Source: Blastobasis lacticolella
Taxonomy: Eukaryota > Arthropoda > Insecta > Lepidoptera > Blastobasidae
Assembly (NCBI GenBank): GCA_905147135.1
Contig: LR990053.1
Coordinates: 15,140,501-15,204,500, forward strand
DNA length: 64,000 bases
Direction of reading: 5' to 3'
This document shows positions 44,401 through 55,330 of this stretch, in pieces. Numbering within the stretch: position 1 is the stretch's first letter; every line of letters starts with the position of its first letter. Both the position numbers and the translations under genes were made by a program. The notes under the pieces were generated by a model. That model worked only from the letters and a program-made list of their open reading frames with translations. It did no database searches and was not told where the DNA came from.

Positions 44401-47019
44401 GGCCATTGACGCTCCAATGTCGTTTCATTACCGGATCAAATGACAAACGTGTAAAATTTACTACTTCTAAAGTTGAACTGCCTTCAATGCAAGAAGTTTA
44501 GTCAACAGCTTATTTATTATATTATTCTTTAATTTACAGAGAGATAACGAACTCCCGGGCTCGTACCCCATTTTAGAAATAATCGTCCATCCACAATACA
44601 AGTCTCCGAAACAATACTACGATATAGCGTTATTGAAGTTGAAGGAAACTGTAAGTTTCGACGTCAGCATTATTCCAGCTTGTCTATGGAGTCAGTTCGA
44701 TACCAGCCCCATTGGAAACGAGCCCACTATAACAGGATGGGGAGTGGTGGAAACAGGTACATTTAAATTGTGAGGTGAGACAGTGGTATAACTAGCAATG
44801 ACTTGAGGATATTGAAAAGAAATTTATGTAATCTATTATATTTTGTTCTATCATCTTGGCGCTAATGTCCTGGTTATGCTCTCGCGCTCGAGGGCACAGG
44901 GTCCGTCTTGACCATGCTCCAGGATTTGGCAGATCAGGCAATTACAGAGGAGCGACTGCCATCTGACCTCCGTGACCCTGTAAACAGGGGAATTGGAAAG
45001 GAAAAGGAAAGTTTTGTATGCAGTAAATAATGTTTCAATCATTTTTCAAATATTTATTTATTTATCAAATCAATAAATATTGAAATAGCGTACCAAGTTA
45101 CGGAGTGGGGGCTCGTGGCATCACTTCTGAGTAAAATTTGGCCGCAGGCGTGATATCAAGTAATATTTCGACGATTTTTTGTTGAGTAACAAAAGAAAAA
45201 ATACGTGTCCATTATGTTTTGATATTCTACCTACGGATTAAAAAAATGTTATTCAGTCACCATCATTATTATTATCTCGAGGTTTCTTGAACGAAAAAAC
45301 GATACAAGTTTGAATTAAAAAAGGTTTATTTTTCCATAACACAACATTTTGAATGTTAGAAAGCTGATGGAAAGTGCCAAAATCGCTACCAAAATCACTG
45401 TTTCCAAGGTAGAATGAGTGAAAATGATTAAAAATTAAATGAAAAAGTATTTGTTGAATTAGGATTACGTTAATTAATCTCTTTTCAAACGTCAAAAATC
45501 TAATGGAAAGCAAAGGGAAAGTTGCGTACTCATCTTCAAATTAAGACTACGACGATAGAGTGTGGTGTAAGTCGATATGAGTGAGTGAAGAATAATGAAA
45601 GGATAGTTATAAATAGCTGTGTAGTGATTAGTTTTGTGTCATTGTGCTCTGAATGGTGACTTATACACCGTCAGATTCCCGCATTTCGGCGAGGCAATAC
45701 CAAAAAATAAATTATGGCGTATCCTGGTCTCCGTACGCAATGAATATGTATTTTAATCTCAATACAGGTACCTTCAAATTAATGACACCAAAGGGTACCG
45801 TATGCATTTGCTCGTAATAAAAAACAACTTTTACTATGGCACAAACTCTGAAATCGCAATAAAATCGTCTGTTTCATACATTTTGGCGGGATTTTTTTTC
45901 AATTTTGTATAAAACAGCAAAAATTTTTCGCGAAACCAGAGTTGGTGCCATGTGTCATGAATTTAAAGTCACCCAGAATTTATTACAGCAAGCCGAATGA
46001 CTTCGCTGGATCTTCAAGTGGTAAATCTGGACGTGATCGACTCCGGTACATGCGACCGGCTGCTGCGGCCGCGGTGCAACCGCCACTGGTGCGGCATCGA
46101 GGACACTCAGATATGCGCCGGGAAGCTGGAAGGCGGATTCGACGCGTGTCAGGTGCGGTGTCCAAGTCTTGCCCAGGCAACCCTAGGGGAGGAGAGGGGG
46201 AGGAAATACCTTTTACTTGACATATAACTCGATTAAATAACAGGTGAGGTGAATATCTCCATGGCAACCCATAGTTACACCAGGGATAGAGTAGGCAACT
46301 TATATATTTTTCTTGTTTGAGTTACTGTTAATGTTTCTGAATAACATACCCTATTCATTGACGGGATGGCAATGTCCTCTCCTATCAGGGCAGAAGCGTA
46401 AGTACAACAGTGGACTGATAGTTTTGGACTGTTGATGTGAATGAAGTTGTGATCGAATGTACTTGTTCAGGAGTTTGTCTTCTTGGAAAACAGTAAGATA
46501 GGTCCAATTTTGAGGAAGAGCTTGCACTAAGTGACTGATTGCGTGCGATTGAAAGAGAACTTTTCATCATCATCATCATATCAGCAGGGAGGCGCTCCAT
46601 GCTGGACATAGGCCTCCCTTAGAGATCTCCACAAAGGCCGGTCTGTGTCTTCCATATCCAGCTGGTACCTAAGATCTTTACCAGGTCATCGGTCCACCTA
46701 GAGGGAGGCCTACACACGCTGCGTCTTCCGATATGTGGTCGGCACTCGAGAACTTTACTATCCCATCGGCCATCTGTTCTGTGAGCTATATGCCCTGCCC
46801 TAGCTAGCTTTTAATACGATTATCTTCTTTTGACAGGGCGACTCCGGCGGTCCACTGCAACTGAAGATCAACTTGACTACGAATACTGGCTCAATGTATT
46901 ACGTCATTGGGGTGACGTCATTCGGGTTCGGCTGTGCGCTTCCCGATCACCCGGGCGTCTACACCCGGGTGTCGGCATTCATTGACTGGATTGAAAGCAT
47001 TGTTTGGCCTAAATTATAG
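38498..47019 (+). CDS. Gene D: secreted trypsin-fold serine protease, complete, 387 aa
   Basis: Exons: 38498-38537, 38657-38715, 38970-39014, 40271-40397, 41485-41547, 41927-42012, 42629-42808, 44540-44756, 45989-46152, 46837-47019. All borders are GT-AG with matching phases; the coding sum is 1164 nt. The signal peptide [21 protein letters not shown] is convincing. The prodomain has [27 protein letters not shown] and [13 protein letters not shown]. The protease domain begins near [16 protein letters not shown] (Ala126 at position 16, P1 Glu). His171 (TAAHC), Asp228 (YYDIAL), Ser330 (GDSGGP) and Asp189 (GGFDACQ) are present. The extra loop Cys pair RCNRHWC is present. Introns hold a Harbinger-like fragment, LINE pieces, SINEs and MITEs. 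Its last two exons are the source, or sister, of the pseudogene at 34941-36520. Confidence 0.9.
39274..39369 (+). mobile_element. PIF/Harbinger transposase N-terminal fragment (tentative)
   Basis: A 31-codon frame [20 protein letters not shown] then VRRYWVHP ends in TAG. RR(Y/F)WVHP is typical near the start of Harbinger (HARBI1-like) transposases in insects. Surrounding DNA at 39050-39200 and 39720-39870 shares inverted words such as ACAGAAAAGACGTA/TACGTCTTTTCTGT, hinting at an internally deleted element in gene D intron 3. Confidence 0.4.
40653..41125 (+). mobile_element. RTE-like LINE 3' end, interrupted by a MITE
   Basis: [20 protein letters not shown] then [13 protein letters not shown] (40658-40765), continuing after an insertion with [20 protein letters not shown] and [10 protein letters not shown] (about 41029-41118). 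This is the usual RT C-terminus ([11 protein letters not shown] ... DRSKW). Frames are broken. In gene D intron 4. Confidence 0.65.
40851..41000. mobile_element. 150-bp MITE nested in the LINE fragment
   Basis: Ends GTAGCTACACTT and AAGTGTAGTTAC, with longer inverted arms containing AGCTTTAGT.....GAAAACATCAG and CTGATGTTTTC....ACTAAAGCT. Arms are about 50 bp, imperfect. No coding capacity. Confidence 0.65.
41273..41357 (+). repeat. Dispersed repeat family Q fragment
   Basis: GCTAGAGTGGATAGGCAGGC ... GTGAGATGGCGGTCAAATGC; see 43308-43408. Confidence 0.5.
42170..42600 (+). mobile_element. Degraded SINE-A copy with an internal A-rich insertion
   Basis: A degenerate head (ACCTGAGTTGTTCAGTTTTT, GGTCCCGGATCTGGATGT) at about 42170-42230 and the SINE-A 3' end (CAAGCTTTGCTTACTTTAGA, GATGGCGGTGTGTGAATTG) at about 42555-42595 flank about 300 bases of A-rich repeat-like DNA. 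In gene D intron 6. Confidence 0.45.
42931..43048. mobile_element. MITE-B, 118 bp with 23-bp inverted ends
   Basis: TGAATTAAATCACTTTTTGT at the left and ACAAAAAGTGATTTAATTCA at the right are perfect inverted repeats. The inner part reads CGGTTTCGAATTACTCATCT. A truncated relative is at 49645-49735. Confidence 0.65.
43080..43655 (+). mobile_element. CR1/L2-like LINE 3' end
   Basis: An open stretch ends [40 protein letters not shown] near 43264, the W..LP..I....S...FK..L pattern of CR1/L2-type RT C-termini. A family Q segment (43308-43408) and a 3' UTR ending AATAAAGAAT plus a (TATC)n run at 43640-43657 follow. This suggests that family Q repeats are the 3' UTR of this LINE family. Confidence 0.65.
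43658..43885 (+). mobile_element. SINE-A copy inserted at the LINE tail
   Basis: GATGACCTGAGTGTGTTACC (shortened head), box B TCGGGTTCGATTCTCGGCCA, the GAAATGATGAATTTTAAT body, and 3' GATGGCGCTGTGTTAATTTG. It starts right after the (TATC)n tail. Confidence 0.65.
44061..44412 (-). mobile_element. SINE-B copy with tRNA-like head, minus strand
   Basis: Read on the minus strand, it starts with a tRNA-like head (ATGGCCGTGTGATTTAAGT as box A-like, GGTTGGAATCCCACAGCGG as box B-like) followed by CCATGTACCAATGACTCTTT and the SINE-B body. It ends CGGGACATTAATGCCAAGAT. The head supports a tRNA origin for this family. Confidence 0.65.
44849..44993 (-). repeat. SINE-B 3' fragment, minus strand
   Basis: ATCATCTTGGCGCTAATGTC ... 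CCATGCTCCAGGATTTGGCA ... ACCTCCGTGACCCTGTAAAC; head absent. In gene D intron 8. Confidence 0.55.
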
Positions 47020-47115
47020 AAGTTTGAATATAGTGATGAATTTTATTGAAAGGACCGATTATTGGACCTTTATTGAATATTAAATTATAAATTGTACCTA
47101 TAAATTCAAGTCACT
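45661..47115 (+). repeat. Segment shared with 34941-36520 (gene D 3' part)
   Basis: Parent or sister copy of the duplicated block. It covers the end of intron 8, exon 9, intron 9 (including the RTE fragment), exon 10 and the 3' flank. The two copies differ by small indels, for example about 30 extra bases near 45870-45900 here. Confidence 0.85.
46581..46800 (-). mobile_element. RTE-type LINE C-terminal fragment in gene D intron 9
   Basis: Same fragment as 36003-36237. Reverse strand of CATATCAGCAGGGAGGCGCT through GTTCTGTGAGCTATATGCCC. It is present at the same site in both copies of the duplicated block. Confidence 0.7.
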
Positions 47116-47419
47116 TTATTTTTGCATACAAGCAGGTATGAAACAAGAAGAACAGAACATACAACAAGTTCATAAAGACTGTACTTTAAAAATCTAAAGG
47201 TGACACAAACAATCGTTTGCTCTGTGTAACTATCAATGTCTGCTCAAAACTACTGAGACTACATCGCAGAAATTTGGAATAAAGGCCTTTTGGAATATTC
47301 TAATATCTTGGTAGGTAGGTAATCCAAAATAGCAAAACTGTTACCGATAAAAACTTAAAATCGACAGAAAATTAACCATGAAGAGTGTTGTTCTTCATAA
47401 ATGTAGGATTTCTTTGAAA

Positions 47420-47742
47420 TAGTCATCTTGGCGTTAATATATCGGTTGTGCTCTCGCGCATGAGGGCCTTGATCACGATCCAGGATTGGCAGGTAAGGTA
47501 ATTGGGCATTGTAATACAGTGGACTTCATGGCCATCTGAACGTGAACGGAACGTGACATTCATTCGCCTGAATGTGCAGATTTCGTCACGACGTTTTCCT
47601 TCACCATAAGAGCATAGGTTTGGGTTCAACAAATGTACATAACTTAGAAAAGAGTCATTGGTACATGGCCGCTGTGGGATTGGAACCCGGTACCCCTCGA
47701 TAAAAGTTGGATATCTTAACCACTAGGTTACCAACACTCTTA
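47420..47742 (-). mobile_element. SINE-B copy with tRNA-like head, minus strand
   Basis: It ends on + with GGGATTGGAACCCGGTACCC and TTAACCACTAGGTTACCAAC; the complement is a clear tRNA-like box A/box B pair (GTAACCTAGTGGTTAAGATA, GGTACCGGGTTCCAATCCC). The body is partly shortened near 47500. Confidence 0.65.
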
Positions 47743-47929
47743 GTCTCTAAGACTTCTTATTGTCATACACAAACTGATACTAACATCAACATCATCATCA
47801 TCAGCTAAATGCAGGGTCCATTGCCATTACTTGTTTTTGGTATTCTGCTACTGGTACTAATGGCTCGATTAAATTGTAATCGGATCACAATTGCTGCTTA
47901 ACGTATATAGCGTTTTTGGTATAATTGTT

Positions 47930-48060
47930 TCTTTTATGTCATACAGTAGGCGAACAGGCAAGCGGGCCACCTGCTGGAACGTGGTCACCACTGCCTATAG
48001 ACATAAGCAACACCAAGAGTATCGCCAATGCGTTGCCCACCTCTATAACACGTTGCTCTG
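47930..48060 (-). repeat. Dispersed repeat family P, minus strand
   Basis: GGCGAACAGGCAAGCGGGCC then GTGGTCACCACTGCCTATAG and CCAATGCGTTGCCCACCTCT are the complement of 50475-50580. Confidence 0.55.
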
Positions 48061-48998
48061 GCAGCAAAAAGACAAATGCCCCTCCACTGCCAAAGCCTCG
48101 GTTCCCCAAATCCCCACCCCATGGAGCACTGGAAACCTTACTCACCGGCAGAAACACAACACTATTTAAAAGAGTATTGTTTAGCTGCGATATTCTGTAA
48201 GAGGATGAAGTGGGATACCCGGCTATGCCCTACCTCTCTTACTCTCTCTACGGCAGTTTGCATTGTACTACAATTAAAACCGCCGTTCAGCTTAGCTGCT
48301 ATTGCGATCTATTAAGAATTTGATTACAGTTCTATTGAATTTATTTATGAGTCCCATATTGGTGACACAACATTATCGTTCAGTGTCATTTAAAACAAAA
48401 TAAAATTAAAGAAAACGAAAAAGGAATTTAGTATCAACAAAAAATTAAAAATATCAAAAAAAAAAAAAAAATTAATTATGTAAATTAGAGGACTCGAGGC
48501 CCATGTTCGCAGTTTTTCTCACCTAGACACTGCCAGCCGACGAGTTTTGCTCAGATATTCCATCCGTCCAGCCACAAGACCTACTCTGATTTGCCCAATC
48601 GTGGTCTCTACAGTGACAATCTAAGCTAGAGCGAGACGAAAATATTGACCCACTTGTAAAACTTTGAAACTTTAAATCTTCCTAATCAACTCTTCTAAAC
48701 GACAATTCGAAAACCCTCGACTAAATATACTCATGTGGAGCTGTTGACAAAGCAAGGTTGGCCGTCGTCTTCCGCTGTGAACCCTGAACAGGCTCGGGAG
48801 CCGATGACCCTGTGACGGTATATGAACTTGTTCTACGCTTTTTAGTTTGGTTATTTTTACAGTTCATCTCTATTTTTAGCATAGTTAGTATGAAAAGGAA
48901 AATTCAGCTAGTTCTTGGAGGTGGACGGTGGTATATGTCGTGAGCAAATCATCCAATTGGACCAATCGTTAGTATGGGAGTTTAAATTATTTTAGGTT

Positions 48999-49251
48999 AT
49001 GCGCTTATTACATTTGGCTAATTTCAGTCGACTAAATTCAGAAGCAGAAAGCGTTAGAGCAAGTCAAAGTGGAATGTATTTCTCAGAGAATAAGGTATGC
49101 TTTTGTATCACTTATACCGTAGTTACACGTCGATCCGCGTTCTAAAAGACGGACACTATTCTATAAGCAATGCATTCCACTTTGGCTTTCGCTCAGGCTT
49201 TTTGCTTCTGCATTTAGTAGACAGAATTTAAGCGAGGTGTTATAAGCGCAT
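48999..49251. mobile_element. MITE-A, best copy (about 253 bp)
   Basis: Left ATGCGCTTATTACATTTGGC and right GGTGTTATAAGCGCAT are inverted, as are CAAAGTGGAATG/CATTCCACTTTG and AGAAGCAGAAAGCGTTAGAG/CAGGCTTTTTGCTTCTG. No coding capacity. Relatives at 4164-4528 and 56025-56125. Confidence 0.6.
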
Positions 49252-49449
49252 TAGTGTTAGTGTTGTCAATCAGTGTGTGTGGTTTCAATTCGATTAGGTC
49301 AGGTTTGTGTTGTGCCAGAGTATCAACCCTCGGCAAAACCGACGATCCGCCTACTGCATTACGCCACATCACTACACACACTCGTGGTGTGTAGACATAC
49401 TTGAACACATTAGTTCACAAGCGTAGCTTCAAGGGTCAGTATCCCATGG

Positions 49450-49600
49450 TCATCTAGCGTTAGTGTCCCAGTTGTGCACTCGCGCACGAGGACCCGGGGT
49501 CCGCCTTGACCATGATCCAGGATTTGGCGATTTGGTAATTACAGCGGAGCGACTACCATCTGACCTCCGTGACCCCGCTACTAGGAGCAAGGATCATTTT
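49450..49600 (-). repeat. SINE-B 3' fragment, minus strand
   Basis: GTTAGTGTCCCAGTTGTGCA ... TTGACCATGATCCAGGATTT ... ACCTCCGTGACCCCGCTACT. Confidence 0.55.
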
Positions 49601-49644
49601 AATCATTACTAATGTACATGATAACGACGTAGTATTCAGTAGTT

Positions 49645-49735
49645 ATAGAATTTAATCACTTTTCGTATACTAGTTCCACTTTATTACACATTTTTTTTTA
49701 ATTGCATCCGGTTTCGAATTACTCATCATCAGGCA
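49645..49735. repeat. Truncated MITE-B copy
   Basis: GAATTTAATCACTTTTCGTA then CCGGTTTCGAATTACTCATC and ATCAGGCAATCG, matching 42931-43025. Confidence 0.5.
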
Positions 49736-50439
49736 ATCGTTTCATCATCAAATCGTCATAAACGATAAGTAGAACGTGAAGTTCAAAAATTAATGATAAT
49801 GTCAACCTAGGTACTTTTCATTAGAAAATTAGGGACATTAAATTCATTATTTATTTTGTGTTATATTTCGTTGTTTCTTCTCCGTACTGTGGTGTCAACA
49901 CGAATACCTAGATAAAGTTTACATTTAAATAAAATTTGAATCATCGTTGGAGACAACACCTCATCAGCAACTAGTTATGTAAACCTTCGACTGAGAACCT
50001 ATGAAGAGCCATTATCAAACCGGTTTTAACAGGAAATTTATCTGTTGTGATATGTGTTTAGGATTCTTTAAAGAGTAGTTTTGCCGGTAACTGCATACTC
50101 GATATGACGTTACGTTAAACGTTTAGCAAAGTTGATAACTTAATTACCTTTTGGAAACCGGAACTTAGTTCCTCAAATGGAACTAAAATTTGTGACAATG
50201 AAAGTGATTGGCATAGGTAAACACAAAAAGTGATGTGTGGAAAACTAAGTATATAGTGTTAAAAATAATAGTTGTATGCTTCTTTCAGTCTCGTATTTAT
50301 ATCTGATATTTGCTGTGGAAAATTCTAGTCAAGCGGGTCGATACAAAAGGGTAAGTGAATATGTAATGTTGTACCAACAATATGTAGCTAATATTTGCAG
50401 AAAATTTCTTAATAGCTCCCAGCCACAGTGTCTCCTTTG

Positions 50440-50590
50440 GACTATGACATGGGATCGTTCAAGAGGTATATTAGAGGTCTCTTTAGAGGCGGGCAACGCA
50501 TTGGTGACTCCCCTGGTGTTGCTGATGTCCATAGGTGGCGGTGACCACTTTCCATCAGGTGGCCCGCTTGCCTGTTTGTCTGCTAAGTAA
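50440..50590 (+). repeat. Dispersed repeat family P, longest copy
   Basis: ACATGGGATCGTTCAAGAGG ... GGCGGGCAACGCATTGGTGA ... ATCAGGTGGCCCGCTTGCCT, ending in an A-run. In gene E intron 2. Confidence 0.6.
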
Positions 50591-50954
50591 CATAAAAAAA
50601 AAAATCTAAAACCTAACCTTTAAATAACTTCCGACCAAGTTAACTTAAACTCTAATATTTTGTAAACTATGAAACCGATTTAAAAGAATTAAAGCTAAGC
50701 AGCATATTAATTAAACTGACTTTCAAATAGAGAAAATCGCATCCAAATCGGCTCATCCGTTCTTGATCTACGATGCTGTATATACACACGTAAAATTTTA
50801 AACACCCCTATGTTTTTCAAAGGGTCTAAAATTGTGATAGATGTTTATTGTCATTTAATTCAACACATTTTCGGGTTAGAGGATACCAAAGGATGCATTT
50901 TAAAAAGACTTTGAAAAATCGAGAAAAGGCACCCAGGGGGGGGTTTAGCGTTGG

Positions 50955-51094
50955 GGTGTAGAAAAGGGGGCGAAAAATACAATTTTTTTTTGGACTTAAA
51001 AAATTTTTGGCGTTTTCGGAAATCGAGGGGGCACAGGGTTCCGAAATTTTACAACTCTTTTTCCTCAGCGCCCCCTTTGCTACACTCCAACCCA
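50955..51094. mobile_element. Small inverted-repeat element in gene E intron 2
   Basis: GTTGGGGTGTAGAAAAGGGG and CCCCTTTGCTACACTCCAAC are imperfect inverted ends around about 100 AT-rich bases. MITE-like. Confidence 0.5.
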
Positions 51095-51517
51095 TTTTCC
51101 AATAACACAATAATAATAGAAGTAACGTGGCGATAATATCATGTTAACATTTCCAGGAAGAAGACGAACGATGGATATGGGGCAATGCCGAAGACATTAC
51201 GGTACAATTATTACCTATTCTATTTCTACCCGACTTCTACACAAGGGGGGTCATGTTTTTCGATCGTATGTATTGCATGTATGTATATTTCCTTTTGGCG
51301 AGGCTGGAAAAGTCAATTTAGAAGAACGTCATGTTCATTCCAAGTCATTTTCTGAGCAGGTCAATTTCGAGGGAGGTCATTTTCTGGTTCATCTACTCTA
51401 TCTTCTAGCTCTAACAGCTCAACGGATATATACGAGGTGTTGTTAGATGCGACTTGGTCGCGCGAGTGGTGGAGGTGGCATATTGTGACTGTCAGATATT
51501 CGACAGTAACAATACCT

Positions 51518-51773
51518 CATCATCATCACAGCCCATAACAGTCCACTACAGGACTTTGGGCCTCTCCCGCAAAAGGGGAGGTTATTGCCATAATCTCCAC
51601 GCTTGGCAGGCGGGTTGGAGATCGCAGTGTTGCAAACATAACAATGAAAAACGCTGCTGCCCATTTTCCAGTTTATGGAGACTAGATATTTTGCCTCTAA
51701 ACGTTAGTCGCCTTGTACGACACCCACGAGTGTAAGGGGTTGGTGCTATTCTACTCTACCGGTCACCACACGG
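51518..51773 (+). repeat. Dispersed repeat family N
   Basis: CAGCCCATAACAGTCCACTA, GGCAGGCGGGTTGGAGATCG, AACGCTGCTGCCCATTTTCC, CGTTAGTCGCCTTGTACGAC, and ends CTACTCTACCGGTCACCACA. Inverted relative to 10528-10787. Unclassified. Confidence 0.6.
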
Positions 51774-54159
51774 CTAGAACAATACCTACGGCATTTAAAA
51801 TTCAAAATCGAAAACTTTTCTTTAAATCCAATCAAGTGGGGTCAACAAAAATAAGGTCTTCAAATGGCGATTCCAAAAATATATACAACTCATCGAATTT
51901 AGCTTTATATATTTTTAAATAGCAGTCGGGGTTTTTAATTACTCGTTTATTTCCTTGTCTTGACATCGGATTGCTAAAAATAAAAATCTAACATTTTCAG
52001 AGCAAGTCCATAAGACAGCAGCAGAGACAGGATTCTACCGAAATTCCTGAGAGTATGGAGACCACTACAGAGTTTAATCCCTGCCTTCAACCTCCTCCTG
52101 TCATGCCTGACTTCAGAAAACCTGGACAAAGAGTGAGCGAAACAAGTAGGTTGCAAAATGTAACTGGTCAGCTTAGTGTTACGGGTATCAAAGAGTCTCG
52201 GTAGTAACGATATTTGTTCCACTTTTGAGAGGTTTATAGTCAAGTTTTGTACCTATTTGGCATCATTGACATAATTTTCCCAGCGGTCAATCCCGGTTTC
52301 TGCCATTGTTCGCTTTCCTACTCTTTCTTCTCCACTGTGCCCGATCTTCGGCATACGTCGTTACATTCTTATACTTATATTGGCATTCGCGTCCACCTCG
52401 ACGGTGTCAATACATCGCTTCTTGGGTCTTCCACGGGATCTCATTCCTGATACCGATAGGTTTAGGCACATATTTTCAACGTTTTTTAAGTATCCCTATT
52501 TTATCGAAATGATGACAATATACTTACAGAATTTTAACATCTCCCGCTTGCGTGTTTGTCTATCATATGATATGTAACGTCATTGATCGTATGACATAAA
52601 AACGACATCCGCTTTTGAACGCGTGCCTAGAACAGTGCTAAATAAAATACTTTTCTTTGTGATTCAGAATGTTTGGAGTACAAGTGGGATATAGTCAGAC
52701 AAGAGATTGGAAAGAAGAAGTTCTATGACTGTAAGTAACGTTTCGTAGTAACACCTAAAAGTAAAGGTCTTTAAATATATCTACAATTTTTTTTCGTAAT
52801 TACCATTTGCAGGTATTAAATATTTGAATGCACATAACACATATCCTGCAATCGGCGGCTACATGGCTAGGCCGGGTGAATTTCCTCATATGGTAAGTAG
52901 AAAATCGAATGTAAACCGTACCTACTCTTTCTATAATTTATTTATTTATAGCAAACTTAACAGCTATCACATCTAAATATTTTATTAGTATTTATGTAAA
53001 TATAAATACAAACTTATACAACCAATTACCAGCACGTCTCGTCGAGGCAAGTTGTGACCAAAATACTGGCCTTTATTTAGCACAGCGTTTGAGCATTGCC
53101 ATTCAACGTGGCAATGCCGCCAGCATTTTGGGCACCTTGCCTAGTGGCAGCGGTTTATTAGATTAGTTTCTTAATTATTTATAGTTTTAGATAAATTTTG
53201 TTTTAGGTTAACCTAGCTTAGTTAATTACCAAGGTTGACAAATTACATTTAAAATTATACCGTGATTATAAAAAGAAGGAATGATTAAAATATTATTTCA
53301 TGAATCTATTGATATGCATGCACTATAAATGTGTGTATGAGGAAATCAGGGTTTGGTGTGTGTGTAATAGTGATGTGTGTGCTGTATGTTGTTAATACAT
53401 AACCATATAAATAGTTCAAATATCTCAGACAAAAATATAATCAATACCATTAGGTAAATTATTACATTTTAACAGTATTCTTGGGCTTCTTACCGCGTAT
53501 TTTGGTTTACGAAAAGCCCAGGTGTCTTATTTTTGAAACCGCTCGCATCTACGCGAGCGCTCGCCTTCCAATGCTTGTCTTTCTATCTCTAGCAACTTAC
53601 CACGAGTATGAAAGAGATAGGTATGGCACGCGAGCCCAGTATTTCGATGTAGTTGCGTGCATCATTGTCAAGAGACGACCGATTTTTGCAATTTTGCGGT
53701 AAGTCTGATTACAACGATAGTAAAAAACATTATGTTAGTTCTTCAAAACAAGTGGCCCTGTTACTACAGTCAGAACGATACTGACAAGGTGTCTGACACA
53801 ATGAATTGAAATTTAATATTTGAAATGAAAATAATCTCTTCTATATTGGAAGGTATTGTATTCTCGTTGACCTCGTTGTTTCCCGCGGGGTGTTCGGTTT
53901 TCGGTCGTATTGAATTAGCTGTTACTATGCAATTAAGCCTCAAAATTATGATATTCTGACGGCAGAAGGTACATGTTGTCACTTGAAAAAAATAGCCTTA
54001 CATCAAAAACTTACTTTTTTTTATGTAAGGCTAAAATTACTGCAGAGGCAATCCAGAATCGCCCACTCGGGCGCAAAGTAACAAGGAGCCCCGACCCCAC
54101 GTAGGTGGGATAGAGGGAAGGATGATGAAGACATCAAAATAATAAAATAATAATCACCT

Positions 54160-54225
54160 CGGCGTTAATGTCCCGGATGTGCTCTCGAGAACGAGGGCCC
54201 GGGCCCTTGACCATGACACGAGATT
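54160..54225 (-). repeat. SINE-B 3' fragment, minus strand
   Basis: CACCTCGGCGTTAATGTCCC then ACGAGGGCCCGGGCCCTTGA; short. Confidence 0.5.
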
Positions 54226-55074
54226 TATCCCACTAAGAACATTACACGTAAAATTAGTAAGTTAAGCCTCGTAAGCTCTTAACGGTTCTACTGAGAAAAA
54301 GTTCAGATTTCAGTTCTCATGAAGAGCCAAGCTCATAACTCTACAAATCCAGCATTTTAATCAGAAAGTATAGTTTTGACATTGGACTGTAGTATACATC
54401 GTAAATGCAAAGGTCTATATATGTTCGGATATGCACTATCGTGTGTTCTTAATCACAATATCAATCTGGATAGAATATTGTATTCGAAAAAGACATCGGT
54501 CGACAGAATAGAAAGAACGAAAATACATTTATTACACTTAGCACACCACGACACAATAACACTTACAGTTACAGACAAAGGAAACATAAATAATTAAACA
54601 TCTAAGACAATACGTAGCCACTGTCACTGCCACTGTCGGTGCCGCGGCGGTCAGTGTAAATGGTACCCACTCATCATGTGCTGTAAGGTACAAGAAGCGA
54701 CTCACAGCGCTGGTATATTGTAGGCCCATTTTTTAGATAGGTACGCCATGGGCGTTGAAACCTTTATAACTAATACATTTTTTCACTTCAAAACTGATAC
54801 CCTAATAAATACCCAAGTAAATTAATTACCCTCGAAAATACCCTAAGAAAATGCATACCCTAAAAATTACCCAGCCAATTAAGTTTTACTCTAAATCTAG
54901 GGTAAAATACACTAAGTTGGCAACACTGGGGCCAACAATGGCCGCCACTCCACCCGAGTCGTGCCGTCGAGACTCTGTCAGCACGCCCCACCAGAGGGCG
55001 CACTCCCACTTCCGTTTTCTTCGTCATGAGTCGGTACTATTGACCACATGATTCCATACTATTGACCGTGATCC

Positions 55075-55330
55075 GTCATATATTATGTAGTTTATCAGTT
55101 GTCTAGCACCTACAACGCAAGCTTTGCTTACTTTGGGCTAGCTGTGTGAGTTGTCAGAGCATTAATTTATTTATTTTTTATTTTAGCTACTTCTGTTCCA
55201 CTCCAGGGCAAAGGTCTCCCTATCCATCTTCCATGACTTACGATCGGATTCTTTCCTCGGCCAATCCTTACAAATGGCGTCCAACTCTTCCCGCCATCTC
55301 TGTTTGGGCCTAACGCGCTTCCATAGCAAA
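55075..55330. mobile_element. SINE-A 3' end (+) followed by a LINE C-terminal fragment (-)
   Basis: 55075-55160 carries the SINE-A 3' end (CAAGCTTTGCTTACTTTGGG). At 55185-55330 the minus strand encodes RPKQRWREELDAICKDWPRK ESDRKSWKMDRE, the same LINE C-terminus as 11776-12110. Both lie in gene E intron 6. Confidence 0.6.

Larger units (their letters stand above)
47020..50197. other. Intergenic region between genes D and E
   Basis: Contains the repeats at 47420-47742, 47930-48060, 48999-49251, 49450-49600 and 49645-49735. Between them, 48060-48990 and 49740-50197 show no recognisable exon or element. Confidence 0.45.

Noticed and set aside
45942..46220. 92-aa frame in a second phase over gene D exon 9 (and its minus-strand counterpart)
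   Set aside because: Shadow of exon 9; the protease phase is confirmed by the paralogues and by splice sites.
51543..51773. Possible exon because of moderate GC and open frame
   Set aside because: The same unit occurs inverted at 10528-10787, so it is a dispersed repeat.
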